A DNA stretch of 64,000 bases from Hyaloperonospora brassicae. Taxonomy: Eukaryota > Oomycota > Peronosporomycetes > Peronosporales > Peronosporaceae. This document shows positions 31,404-42,534 of this stretch, one piece after another. Position numbers and translations under genes: made by a program. The DNA lies in the NCBI GenBank assembly GCA_947650285.1, contig CANTFL010001444.1, forward strand, positions 310,001-374,000, written 5' to 3'. The notes below the pieces were generated by a model. The model saw only the letters and a list, made by a program, of their open reading frames with translations. It searched no databases and was not told the DNA's origin. The number at the start of each line of letters is the position of its first letter. The first letter of the stretch is position 1.

Positions 31404-32779
31404 TTGATACGTTCACTCTCTCTCTCTCAAGTCGCAGTGTCGTGTGGCTTGTCGGTATGACACAGTCTCTTAGCCCACACCTATCACTTGCTCTGCCTCA
31501 CTCGCTTGGGTCTCAACGGTCGTCGCCACGGTGTCCTCGTTCAGTAGCTTTTATCGAAAACTACCTACAAAACCTATGGACGCTGTACGTGCGTGAGACA
31601 GTGGGTGCAAGTGCGTGGGGGTGGGTGGGCGGGTGCAAGCGTTTTGTGCGTAAAGTGCGTGTGGCTGGCTAGTAGCAAAACCAAGCCAAGCGGCAACTCC
31701 GGTCCCTTTCGTTTGTCGCACGTGCGCAAGCGCAACAAAGCAGCAGGTGATGCGCGCACAGAAAGATGCAAGCAAGCAGGCACAACGCGCCTCTTTGTCC
31801 CTCTGCTTGACGTGAAGACGGGGGAACAGAAAAGACGAGCTCGGGCACAAAAAGCTTTGGAAAGCGTGTGCGAACTTGTTTTGAAGTGGGTGACGAAGAA
31901 CTATCTCCTTCTGAGCAATGGGCTTACGATACAACTGCACTACTGCGTAGAGACACACGACAAAAGCACAGCCACAGCGTTAGTTGGTGGTCTGCCAGTC
32001 GAGCGACGGCTGTTCTCGCGTCCGCGCCGGTCCGCGCACGTGGGAATGCTGTGGTCGTTCTTTTTTTACTCACCTGTGTACGACAGCGCAAATTCTTTAC
32101 TGAGAGAGCAACCGACTGAAAACCGGATATTGGGGGGTTGCCGCACTAACCCTACCGTCTGAGCAGTGTGGCGTCTGTGCACGGGTTCTAGCCAATTGTG
32201 GCGCTACGTAAAGTCGAATAAAAAGCCCTCAGCGAATTGGATCGCTTCGGTTTTCTACATTTCAGCGAATTAAATTAGAGAGATGAAAGCTCTAACCGGT
32301 CCCGCTGACAGGGACCGGAGGATTACCCCCTTCTGTCACGCGCATGGATAATTTCAGAGCAAGCTTTGGTGAAATGTGCCGATAGAAATGCGTTTTGACC
32401 GTGGAAAAAGTCGTGAGAATACATACATGCGTACATCCAGCACCGCAACGAGAAGACTTTTTCCGACCTCCCGAGCCACATAGATGATAGCGTTGGCAGT
32501 GAGGGGCCATATCAGCTGCTTGTAGCGGCCGATCGGGAGTGCCCGGCTATGATAGTCAGATAAGACCTCGTTTAGGTCCACCCAGAACGTACCTGACTCA
32601 GGGCCCCTCGCATCGTCGAAACTGCTGGTGCGCGCTGAAGAAAACAGCCAGACGCGCATCGTTGAACGCGTGTAACATCGGTAGACAACCGGTATTCTTG
32701 CCCAGGACTGAATCTTCTGCACAAGCTGAATCTCCGGTGATAACGACTGGCATGGTCTAGGTCTTCAACCACAGCAAAG

Positions 32780-32831
32780 CCCTTTGCAAACATTAGTGAA
32801 GAACACCCTTTGCAAACATAAGTGAAGCACA
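32780..32831. repeat. 26-bp direct repeat, two copies
   Basis: Units begin at 32780 and 32806 with the shared core CCCTTTGCAAACAT and differ at two or three positions. Confidence 0.75.
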
Positions 32832-33585
32832 CGTTTGTGGACTTTCAAACGCGTCGACGCACTCGTACTAATGGTGTGTAAGGCCGCATACATCGTGGCG
32901 ACCGTTTCACGCAAGATGTGATCCAGCGCTATGCTAAAGAGGGGCATGCGCCTCAATGGTAGGCTGTGCGTCGCTGGCTATTCTTGGATAGAAAAAAATG
33001 TTTTCGTTGACATGACGTGCATGACACGTGATGCCTGACATAGCGTACCTTGTCCAAAAGGGATGGGCATACTACGAGTTGATGGTGAGGTCAAGCGCTT
33101 CGTCAACTGATGCAGCCCGCAACAAGCGTATTTAGACGCTTGCACAGTCTCCGTGCAGAGCTTGTCAGCTGATCCCTTTGACTTGTCTGGTTTTCTTCTT
33201 TCTCATGCGGTCGGGTGGGTTCGCATACGGTCATGTTTAACGACAGCAACTCTTCGTAAGAGCGAGCGTAGGCAGTCAGATGCCGGAAATACTGCAAACT
33301 TCTCAGTAACCAGGGGAAGCTCCTCCGAAGAATTCCCGGAGGTTCCTCGAACGGCTTCAAGCCCATGCTTTTGATCCGATTCTCGCAGTTTAGCAGTTTG
33401 ATCACCTAGATTCTTCTCTATTGTTCACCTTACGATCTCGTAAGAGCGTCAGCACATAGGTGTCGAAAGAACAAGAGACGAACACGCAGCGTGATTCATG
33501 CAAGCACAAGCTGACATCGGTCTACAAGTCGGCGAGGCCTGGTAGTACATGCGATGCGAACGCAGTGCATAGTCGTCCGAGAATA

Positions 33586-33661
33586 ACTTTTGAATATCGC
33601 ATCCGTTGCGAGTATCAAGTTAACGTGCTTGATAGTCGCAACGGATGCGATATTCAAAAGT
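33586..33661. repeat. 34-bp inverted repeat with 8-nt loop
   Basis: Left arm 33586-33619 and right arm 33628-33661 are complementary at 33 of 34 positions, the single mismatch being near the loop (G at 33611). The loop is TTAACGTG. It lies in a gene-poor stretch. It could be the core of a foldback element, a small-RNA hairpin, or a transcription-stop structure; nothing in the flanks decides. Confidence 0.95.
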
Positions 33662-34936
33662 AATGCGAATTGGTAAGTGGAAAACACGGCTTTCACTTGG
33701 CTTAGAGATCATGGAAATGGCCAAGTTGGCGCCATCCGGTGCGTTTTCTTACTTGTTATCTTCCTACACATATATACGCATCGATCTTACCTCCGTCATT
33801 CACGACCTCGATGCGCGTCCGACCTTGCCCCAGTTCCATGATGTAGGCAATTGTGGTTCCCTCTCAGGCGTGTTGGTTCTAGCACCGGTGGCGTGAACCG
33901 CGCAAACTCCACGATGCTGTCGAAGTAATACCGATGATTGCGACATTGGAGCTGGACATTTGCCTGCAAACTTGCGATGATAACCGTTAAGCAACAGGCC
34001 GTGAAGTGATTTGCGAGGTTAGGATTCGCTCGATCTCGGTACCCGTACGCGGTTTGCATACAGCCGAGTGCCGTGTCAAGCGTTTAGCTACCGTAAGCTA
34101 CTGGTAATGATGATATCAATGACATCGATATCTTCTATGTCAAGTTGCATAAGCCTTTCAAGCTGGAGAATATCATGTATTAAGTAAATAAGTAAGTATC
34201 TCAAGCGTCGTGAACGAGAACTGGCGGAGCGTCTCAAGCAATGACTTGACAGCAAAACGTGTTAGCATCTATATCGCATACAAAGGTGTTAATAGCTGCT
34301 AGCCACAAAGGCTTTCTCCAGCGTAAATGATAGCCGTGGGATTGGTCGAATGCACGGGGGGCTCTTCGATATTGGGCATGCGCTTGGCTGGCTGTGCGAT
34401 AAGCTGTTCGATACTGTGCACGCGCTTGGCCGGCTGCGCGACAGAGTGGCGATATCGGAAGCGTAGCACTTGATGGGTCATTGGTCGATACTCACCCCAT
34501 CATGCGCTGCACCAGGTCATGTGAAGATGGAGTCGGCAACAATACTCGTGATTGCAGCATTGCCTCCTTGACACGATCCCTCGGACCACTTGAAAATGAC
34601 AATGCTGCTGGCTTTGTCCTCTCGAAACAAGAAAGCAAACTACTGTGCTGAAGAGGAGACGCATATGAAGTTTGCCCGGTTCTTGAGGAAGAACCTTGAA
34701 AATTCAACTTGGTGGCAAAGGACCACCATGTTTCGAGTAGGCTCGGACTAAAAAAACTGATAAACAGCTCATATAGAATTAGACGCGTCAAGTGCATTAC
34801 ATTTGCGCATACTACCTGTGAAACGGGGCGTTCCATGATATTGGCATTAATAAAGGTCGATGTAAATAGTATCTTTGCAGCTATTATTCTTGGATAATAC
34901 TGCATCGGTAATATTCAGCAACTTCTACTCATTGGT

Positions 34937-34941
34937 TTAAA
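34937..34941. repeat. left target-site duplication of element 1 (TTAAA)
   Basis: TTAAA directly before the left LTR matches TTAAA at 42926-42930 directly after the right LTR, the 5-bp duplication expected of Ty3/gypsy integration. Confidence 0.85.
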
Positions 34942-35333
34942 TGTATCGGGGTACACCCTTGCGTGAACTTAACGCAAGGGTATCGGTGCCCCGACAGACG
35001 TACACGAGGCGAACGAGGAAGCGTAGGATAAGGATAAAGTAAAACTGTTGTATTAATATAATTAAGTCTTTTAACTACTGTCTCTCTGTTTGACTTAACT
35101 TAATTATACAAATCTAACTGAGTGTATGGTGACGTCTCGTCACCAATCATTGCGCGCGTCTTGCGGCGATTGGTGGGTTGATATCATCAAGATATCAACC
35201 AATGATCAGACTCTTTGGCCGACCCTTCAATATCACCACTTTGGTGATATTGTTCAAGGAATATTCAACTTCATATTCTTTATTGTTACTTTCTTTAGAG
35301 TGACAATTCCATGTAACGGGCTGGCTTGTTACA
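34942..35333 (-). repeat. 3' LTR of element 1
   Basis: Paired with 42535-42925. It contains several perfect hairpins: CCTTGCGT...ACGCAAGG near 34956-34978, GGTTGATATC...GATATCAACC near 35176-35202, and CAATATCACCA...TGGTGATATTG near 35227-35251. Confidence 0.93.
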
Positions 35334-35346
35334 TCACCCCCCTTAA
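35334..35346 (-). other. polypurine tract of element 1
   Basis: On the element strand it reads TTAAGGGGGGTGA right before the 3' LTR. A matching tract stands before the 3' LTR of the decayed relative near 55745. Confidence 0.75.
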
Positions 35347-35737
35347 CTGATAGTCACCTTGTGACTCGAAAATATGGCGGCCACCCGTTGGCCACCATTG
35401 GGACAGGGAGCACTTGTTGGGTCCGTTCCATTCACTTTCCGCTTGACCTCGCACACTTAACATGTCTATGCGAGGTGACTCAAGACCCACACAGCCCGGT
35501 GCTATGCCAGCCTCTGCGGCAGACGGTTCGTCGTCTGCTGCTCCTTCTTCGCCTGCAGCAACAGGTGCTGCAGGTGCACGCGGCAACTCAGCGCGTGCGC
35601 ATGATGACCCCGACATTGAGGTCATCTACTCTGGCGAGTCAGAAGTGTCTGACTCGGCCAATGCGCCAGAGGCGTCTCGCTCACCGGCGACGCCTCAGTA
35701 TTCTCCAAGGCCACTGCCGAACTAACGGACTCGTGAT

Positions 35738-37069
35738 TTGCATCACAGTCTGTTCGGCAGTGATGACGATGATCAGGGCGGTGGGGAATATTATTCCTTA
35801 CCACCACCGGCTCGTGCGTCTTCGCAAGAGCGTGATGACGATGGCGTGAGCCGTCGTCAATCTGGGAGTCGTGGTACCGACAGAGGTACCACTGTGAAGC
35901 GTGATGAGCCGAAGCCGTGGCGTTTGCCCGAACGGCTCATCAATAGCTTGTCTCACGAGACAAGTCAACACCATCGAATACCCTTATTCGATGCGACTGA
36001 GCTTCACGGCTTGAGTTCCAGCGCGAAGAACTTTCGCGCTGAAGAAGACTTTTATCTCGATGTCTTTCTTAGACATCGATGGTACAACGGCAACCAAAAG
36101 CGTGACAAAGCATCGCTTTTGGCTGCGTGGAACGCATTCGTCCAAAACGTAAAGAATTTTGGACGAGAAGGGTGGCTCAAGAAACTTGAGGTGACACGCC
36201 TCAGGTTCGAAAGGCAAACGCCAACCGGTGCTAGGTACCGGTTGCACTGTTTGTCGAGTGAGGCAGACATTCCTTGCCTCACATGGGGAGACCCTTGTGC
36301 GAGTTGTGTTGACAACTTGCAGCGTGCACATAGGGACGTGTATTCCCTAAGTTCGCCCTGGGGAAGGGCACACATCTCGGAGGAGATGCGTGACGCGATT
36401 GCAAACTTGCAATCCGTCTACAAGCGCCAGAAGCGCGTGTTTACCGGTGGGCCCGAGGACTCATCGGATGGGTCTCGTCATACTGGCGGACGAGACCTTC
36501 AACATCCATCAACAGCTGAGAGCGGGGCTCCCAGCTGTTACAAGAGGGTGGATACCTTCTCCACTGGACGAGGTAGCTCGTCCTTGATCCTGAATCGCCA
36601 CGGTGATTCAAGATACGCTCCACTAGAAAGCGTTGATCACCGTGAGCATCCACCAAAGGATGTGGTGGAGGAGGAAAGACCTCGTCCAGATGATTCGGTT
36701 CACCATCTCGACCCTTTCGAGATGTATCGCGCAATCGATGAATTGCGCGATGACTTGAAGCACGAGAGCGACCGGCGCTACGCTTTGACTGATACCGTGC
36801 GGAAGAACCGCAAGTATCACGAGGCTGATTGGGCGAGGGATCGCGCCGATTTTACCACAGCGCAGCTTCAGGTCGAGCGGGATGTCCGCCCCCTATTCGG
36901 CGAGCTGGCGACAGCTCGCGGGGAGATATCTCGGTTGAGTTCCGAGGTATCTTATCTACGCGACCAGACGGATCGTCTGGAGCGCGAACGCAAGAACTTG
37001 ATGGGTGTTCTTGAACGTAGGGGCTATCTTCATCGGAAGAAGAAGGCTCGTACTGACAGTACGGCCTGA
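35738..37069 (+). CDS. 443-codon antisense reading frame inside element 1
   Basis: It runs opposite to the retrotransposon genes. The first half lies in the stretch between chromodomain and 3' LTR, and the second half overlaps the antisense of the chromodomain and integrase tail (36441-37069). The first in-frame ATG is at 35738. The product is hydrophilic: an acidic/Ser start (SDDDDQGGGEYYSLPPP), a more ordered middle (FRAEEDFYLDVFLRHRWYNG, then a Cys-containing TWGDPCASCVDNLQRAH), and a predicted coiled coil near the end (RGEISRLSSEVSYLRDQTDRLERER), closing with basic KKKAR. No known domain. Precedent: maize Grande-type elements carry an antisense gene in the same place. It could also be a by-product of the palindromic make-up of the element. 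Confidence 0.55.
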   Translation: MHHSLFGSDDDDQGGGEYYSLPPPARASSQERDDDGVSRRQSGSRGTDRGTTVKRDEPKPWRLPERLINSLSHETSQHHRIPLFDATELHGLSSSAKNFRAEEDFYLDVFLRHRWYNGNQKRDKASLLAAWNAFVQNVKNFGREGWLKKLEVTRLRFERQTPTGARYRLHCLSSEADIPCLTWGDPCASCVDNLQRAHRDVYSLSSPWGRAHISEEMRDAIANLQSVYKRQKRVFTGGPEDSSDGSRHTGGRDLQHPSTAESGAPSCYKRVDTFSTGRGSSSLILNRHGDSRYAPLESVDHREHPPKDVVEEERPRPDDSVHHLDPFEMYRAIDELRDDLKHESDRRYALTDTVRKNRKYHEADWARDRADFTTAQLQVERDVRPLFGELATARGEISRLSSEVSYLRDQTDRLERERKNLMGVLERRGYLHRKKKARTDSTA

Positions 37070-37673
37070 GCCTTCCCACGTAAAACATAGGATGCGTGCG
37101 AATCTTACGTGGCAATTCGAGTGTGTATGCATTGTCCTTGCGATGCAACACTCGAAATGGCCTAATGTACTTCGGCAGTAGTAAACTACTGCCGACACTA
37201 GTGACTGCATGCCCAGGTAAGTTTACCGTAGACAGTAGTACTAGGTCGTTAACCTTAAATGAAAGAACATTTGCTCTTCCAATCTTGTCTGCGTTCCGTT
37301 TCTGACGGACCACAGCATTTGCGATGGAGTCCTGAACGAAACGGACTACCGCTTCTCGAGTCAGCAGGAAGTTCTCTGCTGACTCTTTGTTTTTTCTTTC
37401 AGTGCGCTTCGTGCGCACTGCTAAGAGATTGCTCTCTTCTTCAGCGAGGTTGTCTTCTTCCTCGCTGGCATAATCGGTGACGATGCTAAATATACCAGCA
37501 TCGTCATCATCATCCGAGTCAATAATAGCGTCGTCGCTATTATTGAGGTGATCTTCTTCATCGATGTCGACTTGATCGACATCGGCATCATACGTGACGA
37601 CGTTAGCGTCGACACGTGATGAGCAAGAGCCAAAACGGTCTTTGCTCAAGCGAGTCCCTCCCCCCTTATCCAA
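36441..37673 (-). pseudogene. integrase C-terminal region and chromodomain of element 1
   Basis: After a shift in the G-run near 37660 the frame continues with an acidic insert (37400-37640), then the integrase tail (FKVNDLVLLST, LPKYIRPFRVL, YTLELPRKIRTHPMFYVGRLRPY near 37030-37240). After a stop at 36852 comes a chromodomain (FLVERILNHRG, YLVQWRRYPPSCNSWEPRSQL near 36480-36640). Chromodomains steer integration to marked chromatin. Breaks suggest this copy cannot make a full polyprotein. Confidence 0.8.
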
Positions 37674-39121
37674 GAGTCACACTCTAGAAGGGTGGGCACA
37701 CGTGGATGGCGTAGGCCATTCACGTAAAACGGTGTGTGCTGTGTGGAAGCATGCACCGAATTATTGATGGCGAATTCCACCATGGGTAGGAATTCGCTCC
37801 AGCTCGGGAACGAGTAGACGTACCCTCGAAGGATCTCTTCGAGAACACGATTGGCACGTTCCATCTGAACATCTGTTTTGGGATGGTCAGAAGTAGACAT
37901 CTTCAATCGTGTTCCGAGAGAACGGAACACGGTTTGCCAAATTGACGCCGTGAACCGAGGGTCACGGTCGGATACGAGTTCACGGGGTAACCCGTGGAGT
38001 CTAAAGACCGTGTCTAGAAAGACACGAGCACAATCTTGAGCCTTGATCGACTCAGGGACAGCAGCAAGATGGACCATCTTGCTGAATCGGTCAACAAACA
38101 CAAGAATACCATTATTTTTGTGAGCGTCTTCGGGAAAACCGAAGACGAAGTCCATTGAAACGGACTGCCAGAACTCTGTCGGAACAGGCAGAGTCTGCAA
38201 TGGCGCACGGGATGAAGGACTAGGCTTCACCCGTTGGCAAACCTCGCAAGCACGTATGTACTTGCGGACAAACTGATACTGGCGTGGCCAGTAAAAGTCA
38301 CGACTTACCGTGAGGTAAGTCTTTTCTCTACCACGATGGCCACCTGTTGGGGCATCGTGACACTCATACATGATGCGTAAACGCAAATCATGATGAGCGG
38401 GTACGACGACACGAGGCGTGTCGACGGCAACAGCTGTATAGTACAGCAATCCGTTGCGTGTACTATACCGATCCGATGAGGATCGGTACAAAGCCGGTAA
38501 ATCCCTCATGGATTTACTGGGTGGATTCACCAGATGATCCATCAGTCGCAGAAGATCCTTATCTTCCGCGTATGCTTTTCGTACGTCGTCAAGTAAACTT
38601 GAAGACGGGACACTGACTGACAGTGTCCCAACAGTGGGCTTATTCTCACTGTTGATTTGTGCGTCCGGCTCGAAATCTGGCCGGCGCGGAAGCGCATCAG
38701 CGACGACATTGAGTCGTCCTGGTTTATACTCCACGGAGAAGTTATACTCCGCGAAGAAAGACAGCCACCTCGCCATCCTTTGCGAGAGGTGTGGGCTGTT
38801 TACGGCCGTGCGTAATGACGCATGGTCCGTATAGACAACAAACGGTCTATCTCCCAAGAGATTGACGCGAAACTTAGCCAGTGCATATTTCATGGCAAGG
38901 AGTTCCTTGTCATGCACTGGGTAATTACGCTCAGCTGCTTGCAGCTGACGCGATTGATAACAGATGACGCACTCCGCGCCATCTGCATCGAACTGCATTA
39001 ACGCACAGCCGATTGCAAAATCGCTGGCGTCACAGACCACATGAAATGGTCTGTCCTGATCTGCAATCGCCAAGATCGGCGATTGCATCAAGCTTTGCTT
39101 GATACCCTCAAAAGAACGCTG
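37646..39121 (-). pseudogene. RNase H and integrase core of element 1
   Basis: RNase H is recognised from VCDASDFAIGCALMQF and YTDHASL. Integrase has the zinc-binding HHDLRL...ECHD...C-x2-C pattern (CEVCQ) and catalytic D-D-E residues in DFVFGFP, SDRDPRF and ERANRVLEE. The conserved DGQTE reads DVQME in both full copies. The frame starts directly after an in-frame TGA at 39122-39124. Confidence 0.85.
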
Positions 39122-40636
39122 TCACTCAGCGTTCCATGACCACTTAACATTTTTCTTGAGCAAGCAAGAAAGATGAACAGTCATCTCAGCGTGGTTTCGC
39201 GAGTAGTTGTGCAAGTACGCCGCTAGACCAATGAACTTCCTTAGTCCCTTGACATCGACTGGCACTGGCCATTCGGTGATCGCCTCGATCTTTTCGGGAT
39301 CAGGGCGTACGCTGTATTTACCCACGATGCACCCAAGAAGTGGTATTTCGCTAGCCGCGAATATACACTTCTTGAGGTTAGCGTACAACTTATTCTTGCG
39401 CATAAGTTGAAGAACCTGACGAACGTGAGTTCTGTGAACTTCAACGTCCGTCTTTCCGTCCATAGCCCGGCTATGGACGAACACATCGTCGAAGTAACTC
39501 GGTGCGATATCTCGCACCTGTCTCAACAGATTTGTGACACATCTGTTGAATGTTGCAGGAGTATTACTCAGCCCCTGTGGCATAACTAGCCACTCCCACA
39601 GCATACCGCTGGGGATTCTCACTGCCGTGAACGGGATGTCCCGTTCACGCATGAGGATCTGATAGAATCCATCCATCAGATCCATGGACGAAAAGATGGT
39701 ACTCTTTGACATACCATCTATGATTACGTCCTTCCTCAGTATCGGCGTCTGAGCCGGTACCGTTGCAGCATTCAATTTGTTGAATGCGTGCACTATCCGC
39801 CACCCCCCTGTGGCCTTTCGCACGCAGAAGGTCGGAGAGGTGTGAGGGGATGTCGATTCCCTCACATGGCCCGCTGCTAAGCGATCGGCAAAGAACTTGT
39901 CGATCGCTAGTACTTGTTCACGAGGCAGTGGCCACTGCTTCATGACACAGTACTTCGAGCCCGGTCTGAGCTCGATCTCGTGTCGAGTGCCTTTGTCCTT
40001 AGGCAACTCGCAAGGTACGGATTCAGGGAAAACATCCCTGAATTCGATCAAATCCTTATACAAAGGATTCGCCTGAAGTGACTCCCAGGATTGGGACGCG
40101 TATCGCTCAATCCGAGTCTTCTCATCGAGGACACTTTCGTCTATCGATGAGCTGCTGAGAACCCGTTCGTTCTCAGCAAATACTGTTGCCGACCGAATAT
40201 CGGCCACATACTCATCCTCTGTGACGAGTATGCAGATCTGCTTGACTTTGCCACTACGCAGATCGCGCAAGAATAGTTTCGGTTCTAGCGTTGGCAATTG
40301 AGTGATCTCCGAAGTTAACTTTGGAGGCACAATCAGATCAAGCGTATAAGCGACTACGCTTGATACGTCATTAACCAAGACGTTCAACGTCTCGGTTTCT
40401 TCCTGAATACTTGTTTCTACAGGTTGCTGAAGGCTTAATCCCTCAGTATTAAACTCTTGAGGAATTCCTTCCTTAAGCACGTGGGGACTTATTCCCTCTA
40501 CGTATTCAGAATGTGGCTGTGCAACCACAGTCAGGTCTCGATCCTCTACGGTCGACTCTCCAGTCGACCTAGGATGACCGTGTTGCCCTTTGGAGTCAAC
40601 AGGTTTCTTGCATCTAGGACGTTGCCCGCTAGGCAC
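39122..40636 (-). CDS. reverse transcriptase region of element 1
   Basis: This open stretch between a TAG and a TGA contains all RT core blocks: FFADRLAAGHVRES, FCVRKATGGWRIVHAFNKLN, SSMDLMDGFYQI, LVMPQGLSNTPATF and the catalytic YFDDVFVHS, then GCIVGKYSVRPDPEKIEAI. The first about 200 residues are a linker with low motif content. Almost identical to 61098-62612. Confidence 0.9.
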   Translation of the reverse strand: MPSGQRPRCKKPVDSKGQHGHPRSTGESTVEDRDLTVVAQPHSEYVEGISPHVLKEGIPQEFNTEGLSLQQPVETSIQEETETLNVLVNDVSSVVAYTLDLIVPPKLTSEITQLPTLEPKLFLRDLRSGKVKQICILVTEDEYVADIRSATVFAENERVLSSSSIDESVLDEKTRIERYASQSWESLQANPLYKDLIEFRDVFPESVPCELPKDKGTRHEIELRPGSKYCVMKQWPLPREQVLAIDKFFADRLAAGHVRESTSPHTSPTFCVRKATGGWRIVHAFNKLNAATVPAQTPILRKDVIIDGMSKSTIFSSMDLMDGFYQILMRERDIPFTAVRIPSGMLWEWLVMPQGLSNTPATFNRCVTNLLRQVRDIAPSYFDDVFVHSRAMDGKTDVEVHRTHVRQVLQLMRKNKLYANLKKCIFAASEIPLLGCIVGKYSVRPDPEKIEAITEWPVPVDVKGLRKFIGLAAYLHNYSRNHAEMTVHLSCLLKKNVKWSWNAE

Positions 40637-40657
40637 ACGTCCACGTCCCGGTCCACT

Positions 40658-41635
40658 CTACTTATTCGCGTGGTGTAAATTCGGCGCTGCCTGTACATCT
40701 CTACATCCTCCGGGAGCTTGTTTCACAGTGTAGCGATCAGCTACACTGAGGTCTTGTGCAGTCGTGCAAACGACCGTACCGCAAGTGAGACCATCGCACT
40801 CACTCGCAGAACATCCACACGATTGTGGACGCTCCATGACGTTCATCAGATGGACATCTGATGAATAAGCGGAAGGAATCTTCACGGATCGATGCTGCCA
40901 GCTCACCCTTGGCTCGTACCTTCTAAGCCAAGGTAATCCTAGGATGACATCTAATTTGTCATTCAGATTCAGTGCGATGAAGTCATCATCGTACTGTTCG
41001 CCCTCTAACATGTAGTGGATTCCTACTACACGTTTCTCAACGGTTATCGATGAGCCTGTTGCAAGGCGCACCGTCATCCTTGTGAGGGGAATTTCGTGCT
41101 CAACGAACTTGAGCCTACGACCCTCTAGTGACTGGTGTCGAACAAAGTTGTTCGACGCCCCACAGTCTAATAGGGCACGAGGCGACAAATCATTCGTCGC
41201 TTCCAACTTCAAGGTGATGAGCGAAACGTCATCACCAGGTGCAGAGACACAAAATGATTGTGTATCTGGAGCAACTTTCGTCAAGAGATTTGCAAATTCT
41301 CTTGAGGTTGCTGGATCATTAGGGCGCTCCGCCCCTTCTGACCTTGACCATTTTTGATGTTCCGCTTTGCTGTTGAGGTTTCGCAACAGCGCTGGACCCA
41401 CGCCCATTGCCCTTTCTGGAAAATGGTCGTCCATTTCGCTCAGTACTGTTTGGTACTGGGCGTGGAGCACTACACTCGAATGCGTAGTGCCCCAACTTAT
41501 GGCAGCGATTGCAATTCTGCAATCGCTTGTTGCTCGAAGAGCGAGGTCTCCTGCTCTCAACATAGCAGAGGTCCATTGGTTCTGGACCTCCGATCTCTTG
41601 TCGTCTTGGTGGACGATAAGAGTTTGAGCTAGCAT
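40658..41635 (-). CDS. protease region of element 1
   Basis: The retropepsin-type site reads LLDCGASNNFVR (Cys where Ser/Thr is usual in D-S/T-G). It is followed by the flap and ILGLPWLRRYEP, typical of gypsy proteases. The frame overlaps the gag frame by about 300 bases in a +1 relation, as in copy 2, and ends with a TAG that copy 2 shares. Confidence 0.85.
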   Translation of the reverse strand: MLAQTLIVHQDDKRSEVQNQWTSAMLRAGDLALRATSDCRIAIAAISWGTTHSSVVLHAQYQTVLSEMDDHFPERAMGVGPALLRNLNSKAEHQKWSRSEGAERPNDPATSREFANLLTKVAPDTQSFCVSAPGDDVSLITLKLEATNDLSPRALLDCGASNNFVRHQSLEGRRLKFVEHEIPLTRMTVRLATGSSITVEKRVVGIHYMLEGEQYDDDFIALNLNDKLDVILGLPWLRRYEPRVSWQHRSVKIPSAYSSDVHLMNVMERPQSCGCSASECDGLTCGTVVCTTAQDLSVADRYTVKQAPGGCRDVQAAPNLHHANK

Positions 41636-42490
41636 GAGCCTGTCTCATGCTAAAGTCTTCCTGTTCCGCTGCTGCAATAACATCTTCCAGCGTATTCAAA
41701 TCTATGCGGAACAGGTGGCTCCTGACGGGCCCTTCTGCGAGCCCTTGCATGATACCTTAATCAACGTGTGTTCATGGACTGGGTTAGCAGTTATACTACT
41801 CGCAAGGAGTCGTATATGTTGTGCGTAAGCGTGCACATCACGCTTACCTTGTTTAAGTTTCAGAAGCTCTGAACGAGCCCTGAACTCATCCCGTGGCGGC
41901 TCAAACGTTTGTCTGAGCCGGGACTTGCAGTGATCTAGCGACCCAAACACATTTGGGTCGCTACTCTCGAGCCCCAGGGACCAAGTTTTGGCACTCCCTG
42001 CCAAGTAGGTCTGAGCAAATGTGAGTTTCATTTGATCATCTTCGACGCGACAAGCCCTTAAGGCTCTGTCGAGTTCGACAAGCCACAGTAACAGGGAGTC
42101 CTCCGGGACTCCACTGTACTTGGAGATGTCAACTTTCATGACCTCGGGACGGCGCGCATGTGCCGTCCCGCCCACAGCAGCATGGAATTGCTGCTCTCTC
42201 AACAGCTCTGTCTGTTGAGCACCGAGTTCTCTCAACTGCTGCTCGGCCTGTTACGAGCCTTGCTGGTGAAGCAAGGCTACTTTCTCCCTTTCGGCGACAA
42301 GTTCACTTTGGATGAACTTGGCGATAGCGGCATTTTGTTGGTCTCTGTCTAGAGACTCCAACATGGTGCTGACGACGAGTTCGCCTACGGTAGAACTCAT
42401 TCGTTCTACCGCACCCCATTCGATTTCACTCAAATGGGTAAACCCTTCACGGGTGGCGTGAAAGGTCTCTTTATCATCCAACATGTTCAT
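41319..42490 (-). pseudogene. gag of element 1, broken
   Basis: Starts near 42490. There is a TAA after about 79 codons (42251), then the capsid-like stretch (DQMKLTFAQTYLAGSAKTW, FRARSELLKLKQGKRDVHAYAQ). One base is missing near 41750 compared with copy 2. In the restored frame follows a zinc knuckle C-x2-C-x4-H-x4-C (CNRCHKLGHYAFEC, near 41470-41510). Gag is therefore not made whole from this copy. Confidence 0.85.
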
Positions 42491-42516
42491 ATTGGATGTT
42501 GTGGTCCTTATGAGGA

Positions 42517-42534
42517 CTACAAAGTGCTACCAGG
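42517..42534 (-). other. primer-binding site of element 1
   Basis: On the element strand TGGTAGCACTTTGTAG follows the 5' LTR after two bases. The first eight bases could pair with the CCA end of initiator Met tRNA (TGCTACCA). Copy 2 has TAGTAGCACTTCGTAG at the same place. Confidence 0.55.

Larger units (their letters stand above)
31404..34941. other. 3.5-kb gene-poor, repeat-containing region left of element 1
   Basis: Scattered frames up to about 190 codons (plus 31593-32162) lack recognisable domains and overlap frames on the other strand. Present are a small GC hairpin (CCGGTCCC...GGGACCGG, 32296-32318), two tandem 26-bp units (32780-32831), a long hairpin (33586-33661) and a degenerate two-copy repeat of about 45 bp near 34360-34445. 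AT content rises towards 34.9 kb. Confidence 0.4.

Noticed and set aside
31593..32162. 189-codon plus frame as a gene
   Set aside because: No domain, overlaps open minus frames, composition is low-complexity at its start, and no splice context supports it.
32296..32318. 8-bp GC hairpin as a terminator
   Set aside because: No gene ends nearby in a fitting direction and intrinsic terminators do not apply to nuclear Pol II genes.
39122..39124. Reassigned TGA codon in this organism
   Set aside because: TTC27 and both small genes at 18578 and 19918 use TGA as a normal terminator.
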